This document shows, piece by piece, positions 5,238 through 10,742 of a stretch of DNA of 10,742 bases. The position numbers were made by a program, and so were the translations under genes. Within the stretch, counting starts at the first letter, position 1. Every line of letters begins with the position of its first letter. Under the pieces are notes generated by a model. It saw only the letters and a program-made list of their open reading frames with translations, ran no database searches and was not told the DNA's origin. The stretch is taken from positions 1 to 10,742 of the forward strand of contig NZ_JBQKFH010000056.1 of assembly GCF_052119425.1 (NCBI RefSeq), given 5' to 3'. Source of the DNA: Enterococcus_E cecorum_C (lineage in GTDB: Bacteria; Bacillota; Bacilli; Lactobacillales; Enterococcaceae).

Positions 5238-7754
5238 ATGGCAAATATTATTCGTAAAATGATTGAGAATGATAAAAAAGAATTAAAACGTCTTGATAAA
5301 ATTGCAAATCAAGTGGAAAGCTATGCAGATGCGATGGCGGCTTTAAGTGATGAAGATTTGCAAGCCAAAACAGATGAATTCAAAGCAAGATATCAAAAAG
5401 GTGAAACTTTAGATCAATTATTACCAGAGGCTTTTGCAGTTGTTCGTGAGGCAGCTAAACGTGTCTTAGGTTTATACCCATATCATGTACAGTTAATGGG
5501 GGGGATTGTTTTACACGATGGTAATATCCCTGAAATGCGTACTGGGGAAGGTAAAACATTGACTGCTACCATGCCGGTATACCTAAACGCCTTAACTGGA
5601 GAAGGGGTTCATGTGGTTACTGTTAATGAATATTTAGCAACTCGTGACTCTACTGAAATGGGTGAATTATATAATTGGTTAGGCTTAACTGTGGGATTAA
5701 ACATTAATTCTAAGAGTCCTGAAGAAAAACGTGCAGCCTATGCTTGTGATATTACTTATAGTACAAATAATGAATTAGGGTTTGACTATTTAAGAGACAA
5801 TATGGTGGTATATCGTCATCAAATGGTGCAAAGACCGTTAAATTATGCGATTGTCGATGAAGTAGATTCCATTTTAATTGATGAAGCTCGTACACCATTA
5901 ATTATCTCAGGACAAGCTGAAAAATCTACTGCCCTTTATACACGGACGGATATGTTTGTTAAGAAACTGAAAGAAGAAGTCGATTATAAAATTGATATTC
6001 AATCAAAGACCATCAGTTTAACAGAAACTGGGATTGAAAAGGCAGAAGAATATTTTGCATTAGACAATCTATATGATATTGAAAATACTGCCTTAACTCA
6101 CCATTTAGATCAAGCTTTACGTGCAAATTATATTATGATACGTGATATTGACTATGTGGTACAAGAAGGTAAAGTTTTAATCGTTGACCAATTTACAGGT
6201 CGTATTATGGATGGCCGTCGATATTCTGATGGTCTTCACCAAGCGATTGAAGCAAAAGAAAATGTTGATATTGAAGACGAAACGAAGACAATGGCAACTG
6301 TTACTTTCCAAAACTTCTTTAGAATGTACAAGAAGTTAGCGGGAATGACCGGGACTGCTAAGACTGAAGAAGAAGAATTCCGTGAAATTTATAACATCCA
6401 AGTTATTCAAATCCCAACCAATAAACCAGTCATTCGTGATGACCGTCCAGATATCTTGTATACAACATTAAATAGCAAATTTAAAGCAGTGGTACAAGAT
6501 ATTAAAGAACGCTATCGCAAAGGTCAACCAGTCTTGGTAGGTACGGTTGCGGTGGAAACTTCTGAATTATTATCTAATTTATTAACAAAAGAACGTATTC
6601 CACATGAAGTGTTAAATGCTAAAAACCACTTTAAAGAAGCTGAAATTATATTAAATGCTGGTCAAAAAGGTGCGGTAACGATTGCTACAAACATGGCTGG
6701 TCGTGGTACGGATATTAAATTAGGATTAGGAGTGGCTGAATTAGGCGGATTAGCAGTTATCGGAACCGAACGTCATGAATCTCGTCGTATTGATAATCAG
6801 CTACGTGGTCGTTCTGGACGTCAAGGCGATCCAGGTGTTTCACAATTTTACTTATCACTTGAAGATGATTTGATGAAACGTTTTGGTTCAGACCGTGTGA
6901 AACAACTATTTGATCGTATGAAGTTAGCTGATGAAGACACAGTAATTCAAAGCAAGATGATTACCCGTCAAGTTGAAGCGGCTCAAAAACGTGTTGAAGG
7001 AAATAACTATGATACACGTAAAAATGTCTTGCAATATGATGATGTAATGCGTGAACAACGTGAAGTGATTTATGGTCAACGTCAACAAATAATTATGGCT
7101 GAAGATAGTCTAGATGAAGTGTTGATGAATATGGTAAGACGTACAATCGATCGTATGGTAGAGGCGCACACCCAAGTTGAACAGAAAGACTGGAACTTAG
7201 AAGCAATTGTGGACTTTGCGAAAAATGCTTTAGTCCATGAAGACACCATTCAAACGGCTGATTTAGAAGGGAAATCTCAACAAGAAATTAAAGATTACCT
7301 TTACCATCGCGCACAAGAAGTTTTTGATGAAAAGAAAGCCCATATTAATAGCCCTGAACAAATGCTTGAGTTTGAAAAGGTTGTTATTTTGCGAGTCGTT
7401 GATGCTAACTGGACAGAGCATATCGATGCGATGGACCAATTACGACAATCCATTGGTTTACGTGCTTATGGTCAAAATAACCCATTAGTTGCCTATCAAA
7501 CAGAAGGCTTTACAATGTTTGAAGAAATGATTGGTGCTATAGAATTTGAAGTGACTCGGCTATTTATGAAAGCTGAAATTCGTCAAAATGTCCAACGAGA
7601 ACAAACACAAACACTTCAACAAACTAATTTAACTGATGATACAAATTCAGCTGGACGTAAACCTGTCCGCGTGGAAAAAGTTGGTCGTAATGATCCATGC
7701 CCATGCGGAAGTGGCAAAAAATATAAGAACTGTCACGGAAAAAATGTCAAATAA
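5238..7754 (+). CDS. secA: SecA, preprotein translocase motor ATPase
   Basis: An 838-residue SecA, full length for Firmicutes (about 840). It is the cytosolic and membrane-bound ATPase that drives unfolded secretory proteins through the SecYEG channel. Visible motifs: Walker A MRTGEGKT at 100-107, Walker B DEVD at 207-210, the downstream NMAGRGTDIKLG and QLRGRSGRQGDPG helicase motifs of the second nucleotide-binding fold, and the C-terminal zinc site CPCGSGKKYKNCH (Cys821, Cys823, Cys832, His833), which binds SecB or ribosomes in studied species. All are intact. ATG 5238 follows AAGGAG (5221-5226) at 11 bases. No SecA2 or accessory Sec gene is beside it, so this is the housekeeping copy. In Firmicutes secA is commonly followed by prfB, as here. 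Confidence 0.98.
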   Translation: MANIIRKMIENDKKELKRLDKIANQVESYADAMAALSDEDLQAKTDEFKARYQKGETLDQLLPEAFAVVREAAKRVLGLYPYHVQLMGGIVLHDGNIPEMRTGEGKTLTATMPVYLNALTGEGVHVVTVNEYLATRDSTEMGELYNWLGLTVGLNINSKSPEEKRAAYACDITYSTNNELGFDYLRDNMVVYRHQMVQRPLNYAIVDEVDSILIDEARTPLIISGQAEKSTALYTRTDMFVKKLKEEVDYKIDIQSKTISLTETGIEKAEEYFALDNLYDIENTALTHHLDQALRANYIMIRDIDYVVQEGKVLIVDQFTGRIMDGRRYSDGLHQAIEAKENVDIEDETKTMATVTFQNFFRMYKKLAGMTGTAKTEEEEFREIYNIQVIQIPTNKPVIRDDRPDILYTTLNSKFKAVVQDIKERYRKGQPVLVGTVAVETSELLSNLLTKERIPHEVLNAKNHFKEAEIILNAGQKGAVTIATNMAGRGTDIKLGLGVAELGGLAVIGTERHESRRIDNQLRGRSGRQGDPGVSQFYLSLEDDLMKRFGSDRVKQLFDRMKLADEDTVIQSKMITRQVEAAQKRVEGNNYDTRKNVLQYDDVMREQREVIYGQRQQIIMAEDSLDEVLMNMVRRTIDRMVEAHTQVEQKDWNLEAIVDFAKNALVHEDTIQTADLEGKSQQEIKDYLYHRAQEVFDEKKAHINSPEQMLEFEKVVILRVVDANWTEHIDAMDQLRQSIGLRAYGQNNPLVAYQTEGFTMFEEMIGAIEFEVTRLFMKAEIRQNVQREQTQTLQQTNLTDDTNSAGRKPVRVEKVGRNDPCPCGSGKKYKNCHGKNVK

Positions 7755-7761
7755 CATTACT

Positions 7762-7797
7762 CACGAGGTTGTCTAGTTAGGCAGCCCCGTGTTTTCA
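7762..7797 (+). terminator. Imperfect terminator between secA and prfB
   Basis: A 13-position stem (7762-7774 with 7779-7791) with one A-C mismatch, two G-U pairs and the tetraloop AGTT, followed by an interrupted T tract TTTTCATTT. The weaker T run suggests partial read-through, which matters because no convincing promoter for prfB lies in the 38 bases between the hairpin and the gene. Confidence 0.65.
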
Positions 7798-7829
7798 TTT
7801 ATTAATAATGAACGAAAAGAGGAAAGTAA

Positions 7830-8943
7830 ATGGAAATTGCAGAAATCAAAAATCAATTAGCACAAATGTCTGAAAAAATAAAAAGCTTTAGGGGGTCTCT
7901 TTGACTTAGATGGCTTAGAAGAACAAATTGCTGAAGCACAAGCAAAGATGGCCGAACCTAACTTTTGGGATGACGCCGCCCAAGCCCAAAAAGTGATTGA
8001 CGCGAATAACGCCAATAAAGCAATTTATGAAAAGTTTATGCAGTTAAGTGAAAGTTACGATGAGATTGAAGTAATGCTTGAATTGCTATTAGAAGAACCT
8101 GATGTTCAGCTAGAATCAGAATTAGTTCAGCACATCGAGCATTTACAAAAAGAGTTAGAAGCTTATGAATTACAAATGCTCTTAGATGAACCATATGACC
8201 ATAACAATGCTATTTTAGAGTTACATCCAGGTGCAGGCGGAACGGAATCACAAGACTGGGGCAGCATGCTTTTACGTATGTATACACGTTGGGCAGAACA
8301 GCATCAATTCCAAGTCGAAACGCTCGATTATCAAGCAGGTGATGAAGCAGGGATTAAGAGTGTGACCCTATTAATTAAAGGCTATAATGCTTATGGGTAT
8401 TTAAAATCTGAAAAAGGTGTTCATCGTTTGGTGCGTATTTCGCCTTTTGATTCGGCAAAACGTCGACATACCTCTTTTTGTTCCGTTGATATTATGCCAG
8501 AGTTAGATGATACGATTGATATTGATATTAGTCCGGATGAATTGAAAATCGATACTTTCAGAGCAAGTGGTGCTGGTGGACAACATATCAATAAAACCGA
8601 ATCGGCAGTACGTATTACGCATTTACCAACAGGAATTGTGGTTTCGTGTCAAACCCAGCGTTCACAATTAAAAAATAGAGAACAAGCGATGAGTATGTTA
8701 AAGGCCAAACTTTATCAACTTGAATTAGAAAAACAAGAGCAAGAAGCATTAGCCTTAAGAGGAGAGCAAATGGAGATAGGTTGGGGGAGTCAAATTCGCT
8801 CTTATGTTTTTCATCCATACTCTATGGTAAAAGATCATCGCACTAATTTTGAGACAGGAAATGTACAAGCAGTGATGGATGGCGATTTGGATGGCTTCAT
8901 TGATGCCTACTTAAAATATCGCTTGAATCAAAAATCTGAATAA
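7830..8943 (+). CDS. prfB: Peptide chain release factor 2, made by programmed +1 frameshift
   Basis: RF2 recognises the stop codons UGA and UAA and triggers release of the finished peptide. The coding region is split: frame 1 runs 24 codons from ATG 7830 to an in-frame TGA at 7902-7904, and frame 2 continues from GAC 7903 to the TAA at 8941-8943. Skipping T7902 gives a 370-residue protein of normal length. The full product has the stop-recognition motif SPF at about 204-206 and the catalytic GGQ at about 249-251 (GAGGQHINKTES). ATG 7830 follows AGAGGA (7818-7823). This is not a pseudogene: the frameshift is the classic RF2 autoregulation. It lies 75 bases after secA, probably partly read through from it. 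Confidence 0.96.
7890..7905 (+). promoter_or_regulatory. RF2 programmed +1 frameshift site
   Basis: An internal Shine-Dalgarno-like AGGGGG (7890-7895) stands three bases before the slippery codon CTT (7899-7901), directly followed by TGA and C (7902-7905). This order and spacing is the canonical prfB recoding signal. When RF2 is scarce the ribosome pauses at TGA and slips forward one base; when RF2 is plentiful it terminates after 24 residues. Confidence 0.96.
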
Positions 8944-9000
8944 AAGTTATTGTAATGAAATAAAAATGTAACTTAATGAAAGCAATTTGCAACAAAGACA

Positions 9001-9009
9001 TGTTATAAT
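9001..9009 (+). promoter_or_regulatory. Extended -10 promoter of ftsEX
   Basis: TGTTATAAT at 9001-9009, a perfect -10 hexamer with the TG extension. I see no good -35 at 16-18 bases (a TTGCAA at 8987-8992 is only 11 bases away), so the extended -10 would have to carry the activity. It is 34 bases before ftsE and lies beyond the prfB stop, where no terminator hairpin is evident. Confidence 0.6.
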
Positions 9010-9043
9010 GTTTCAGTATGAATGAAGATTTGGAGAGATTCAC

Positions 9044-9730
9044 ATGATAGAAATGAAGGATGTTATGAAAAAATATCCAAACGGTACAACCGCCATTCGT
9101 AATGTTTCTGTAAGCATTGATCAAGGTGAGTTTGTATATGTAGTTGGCCCATCTGGAGCGGGTAAATCTACTTTTATCAAATTGATGTACCGTGAAGAAA
9201 AAGCTACAAAAGGTTTGTTAAAAGTAGCTGGTTATGATTTATTAAAAATTAAAAATCGTGAAGTTCCTTATTTACGAAGAGAAATTGGTGTTGTTTTCCA
9301 AGACTATAAATTATTACCTAAGAAAACAGTCTATGAAAATGTTGCGTATGCTATGCAAGTAATCGGAAGAAAGCCTCGTGAAATTCGTAAGCGTGTTATG
9401 GAAGTTTTAGACTTAGTTGGCTTAAAACATAAGGTACGTGTATTTCCAAGTGAACTTTCTGGTGGGGAACAACAACGTGTCTCGATTGCTCGTGCGATTG
9501 TTAATATGCCCAAAGTTTTAATTGCCGATGAACCAACTGGAAACTTAGACCCAGAAAATTCATGGGAAATTATGAAATTATTAGAGCGTATCAATGCTCA
9601 AGGTACAACTGTAGTAATGGCTACTCATAATAGTACAATTGTAAATACGATTCGTCATCGAGTCATTGCGATTGAAAATGGTCGCATCATACGTGACCAA
9701 GTGGAAGGAGAGTATGGCTACGATGATTAG
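9044..9730 (+). CDS. ftsE: FtsE, ATP-binding subunit of the FtsEX division complex
   Basis: A 228-residue ABC ATPase. Walker A GPSGAGKST at 35-43, Q-loop Gln86, signature LSGGEQQRVSIARA at 138-151, Walker B VLIADEP at 158-164 and switch His195 are all present. FtsE pairs with the membrane protein FtsX; the complex does not transport a solute but transmits ATP hydrolysis to peptidoglycan hydrolases outside the cell (PcsB in streptococci, CwlO in Bacillus). ATG 9044 follows GGAGAG (9032-9037) at six bases. The gene overlaps ftsX, which is the diagnostic arrangement separating it from other ABC ATPases such as LolD or MacB. Confidence 0.97.
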   Translation: MIEMKDVMKKYPNGTTAIRNVSVSIDQGEFVYVVGPSGAGKSTFIKLMYREEKATKGLLKVAGYDLLKIKNREVPYLRREIGVVFQDYKLLPKKTVYENVAYAMQVIGRKPREIRKRVMEVLDLVGLKHKVRVFPSELSGGEQQRVSIARAIVNMPKVLIADEPTGNLDPENSWEIMKLLERINAQGTTVVMATHNSTIVNTIRHRVIAIENGRIIRDQVEGEYGYDD

Positions 9731-10610
9731 AACATTTTTCCGACATTTATTAGAAAGTCTAAAGAGTTTAAAGCGTAATGGTTGGATGACTGTTGCTTCG
9801 GCGACGGCTGTAGCAATCAGTCTAACCTTACTTGGAATCTTTTTAGCATTAATTATGAATGCAACCAAATTGGCTGAAGACATCGAAAACAATGTTGATA
9901 TTTCGGTATTAGTCGATATTGGTACAAATCAAGAAGATATTAATAAATTAAAAAAAGAACTTGAAGATTTACCAAATGTGAAGTCTGTGGTATTTTCAAG
10001 TAAGGATGAAGAATTAAAGAAATTAGAAGAAAGTATGGGTTCTGTATGGTCTATGTTTGAAGGCGATAGTAATCCACTTTATGATAATTTTATTGTCAAA
10101 TCTAAAAACCCACAAACGATTAAAAAAGTAGCGGAACAAGCTGCAAAATTAAAAAATGTACACCGTGCAGATTATGGTGGTTTAGCATCTGATAAAATTT
10201 TAAAAATTACGCAAGGTATGCGTACTTGGGGCTTAGGTGCTGCGGTATTATTAGTATTTGTTGCAGTATTTTTAATCTCAAATACCATCCGCATCACGAT
10301 TATGTCTCGTCAACGCGAAATTCAAATTATGCGTTTAGTAGGTGCCAAAAATGGTTATATTCGTTGGCCGTTTTTCCTTGAAGGTGCTTGGATTGGTGTC
10401 ATTGGTTCGATTTTACCATGCTTAATTATCTTCTTTGGATATAAAGCTGCTTATCGAGTTTTAAATCAACCACAAATTTTAGGTGCAAGTTATCGTTTAT
10501 TGACACCAGAAACATTCTCAATTCAAATTATGCTATTGCTAGTAGGAATTGGTATTTTAATCGGTGCATTAGGTTCAGTGATTTCAATGCGTCGATTCTT
10601 AAAAATTTAG
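9723..10610 (+). CDS. ftsX: FtsX, membrane subunit of the FtsEX division complex
   Basis: A 295-residue inner-membrane protein with the FtsX topology: a cytoplasmic N-terminus, TM1 about 24-45, a large extracellular loop about 46-167 that contacts the hydrolase or its adaptor, then TM2 about 168-189, TM3 about 222-240 and TM4 about 268-287. The conserved N-terminal pattern MIRTFFRHLLESLKSLKRNG matches Firmicutes FtsX, so I chose ATG 9723, which overlaps ftsE by eight bases. AAGGAG (9705-9710) is 12 bases from it; ATG 9714 is only three bases away and adds three residues, so it is possible but less likely. Translation is presumably coupled to ftsE. No terminator follows before the putative insertion sequence at 10638. 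Confidence 0.95.
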   Translation: MIRTFFRHLLESLKSLKRNGWMTVASATAVAISLTLLGIFLALIMNATKLAEDIENNVDISVLVDIGTNQEDINKLKKELEDLPNVKSVVFSSKDEELKKLEESMGSVWSMFEGDSNPLYDNFIVKSKNPQTIKKVAEQAAKLKNVHRADYGGLASDKILKITQGMRTWGLGAAVLLVFVAVFLISNTIRITIMSRQREIQIMRLVGAKNGYIRWPFFLEGAWIGVIGSILPCLIIFFGYKAAYRVLNQPQILGASYRLLTPETFSIQIMLLLVGIGILIGALGSVISMRRFLKI

Positions 10611-10639
10611 TTTATTTGAAGAGCTCAGTGATTGATATG

Positions 10640-10678
10640 TACCCTCTTTACTGGACAAACAGTAAGGAGGGTATTTTT
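10640..10678 (+). terminator. Hairpin that can terminate ftsX transcripts and hide the transposase ribosome binding site
   Basis: A 14-base-pair stem (10640-10653 with 10660-10673, one G-U pair) with loop GACAAA, followed by five T (10674-10678). The shape is that of a factor-independent terminator for transcripts coming from ftsX. The 3' arm contains AAGGAGG (10664-10670), the ribosome binding site of the next open frame, so any read-through RNA would have that site base-paired. Confidence 0.75.
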
Positions 10679-10742
10679 ATGCGCTACAGCTATGAGTACA
10701 AAAGAAAATGTGTGGAAATGTATCGTAAAGGTATTTTACCTG
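10679..10742 (+). CDS. N-terminal fragment of a transposase-like helix-turn-helix protein (orfA type)
   Basis: Twenty-one codons, starting MRYSYEYKRKCVEMYRKG, run into the window edge. The text resembles the start of helix-turn-helix orfA proteins of IS3-family elements (a Y-S-Y-E-x-K-x-K-C-V-E-x-Y-R pattern that begins the first DNA-binding helix). ATG 10679 follows an almost perfect ribosome binding site, AAGGAGG (10664-10670), at eight bases, which supports a real gene. The fragment is too short to assign a family with certainty; it could be another small helix-turn-helix protein. Confidence 0.6.
   Translation, partial: MRYSYEYKRKCVEMYRKGILP

Larger units (their letters stand above)
10638..10742 (+). 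mobile_element. Putative left end of an IS3-like insertion sequence (cut by window edge)
   Basis: Downstream of ftsX the sequence begins TGTACCCTC at 10638 and runs through a strong hairpin into an open frame that resembles the first residues of IS3-family orfA proteins. Many IS3 elements begin with TG, so 10638 is a plausible left end. The right end, the second open frame and any target duplication lie outside the window. The call is inference from the N-terminal 21 residues and the context. Confidence 0.5.

Noticed and set aside
7948..8943. A shortened RF2 starting at 7948, or prfB as a frameshifted pseudogene
   Set aside because: The break at 7902 has the full canonical recoding signal and both frames together give normal RF2 length.
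8897..9124. Open frame of 75 codons on the - strand between prfB and ftsE
   Set aside because: It overlaps the ends of both genes and the ftsE promoter, has no visible ribosome binding site signal that I trust, and its sequence resembles no family I recognise.
9581..9892. Open frame of 103 codons on the - strand across the ftsE/ftsX junction
   Set aside because: It is fully antisense to two well-supported overlapping genes; its hydrophobic look reflects the complement of their codons.

Overview
The window reads as an ordinary low-GC Gram-positive chromosome, most likely an enterococcus or a close relative (Lactobacillales). Reasons: AT-rich codon use, AGGAGG-type ribosome binding sites, TTGACA/TATAAT-type promoters with extended -10 elements, and the gene order yvyE / comFA-comFC-hpf-secA-prfB-ftsE-ftsX, which is a conserved Firmicutes neighbourhood. 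The genus is inferred from memory of protein similarity and synteny; no search was run.

Layout. Positions 1-292 hold the end of a tRNA array made of a tandemly repeated tRNA-Tyr/tRNA-Gln unit (181 bp period), closed by a terminator. Next is a stand-alone GntR/UTRA regulator (411-1118), then on the opposite strand yvyE (1162-1794), an IMPACT-family protein; the two convergent genes share one bidirectional terminator. Divergent from yvyE is a lone phosphotransferase EIIB protein (1941-2273) with its own promoter and terminator. The competence pair comFA-comFC (2355-4329) follows with overlapping reading frames. Then come the long hibernation factor hpf (4474-5022), secA (5238-7754), prfB with its programmed +1 frameshift (7830-8943), and the overlapping ftsE-ftsX pair (9044-10610). 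The last ~100 bases appear to be the left end of an insertion sequence whose transposase gene runs off the window.

How the genes work together. Most units are housekeeping and mainly independently transcribed: translation (tRNAs, RF2, HPF), protein export (SecA), cell-wall hydrolase control in division (FtsEX), DNA uptake (ComFA/FC). Terminators follow the tRNAs, gntR/yvyE, the EIIB gene, hpf and secA; extended -10 promoters precede gntR, hpf, secA and ftsE. No intergenic stretch exceeds 300 bases.

I see no clearly new biological system here. The most interesting details are a hairpin that buries the transposase ribosome binding site at the right edge, a possible pair of alternative hairpins in the hpf leader that involve its ribosome binding site, the orphan EIIB gene, and the RF2 autoregulatory frameshift.
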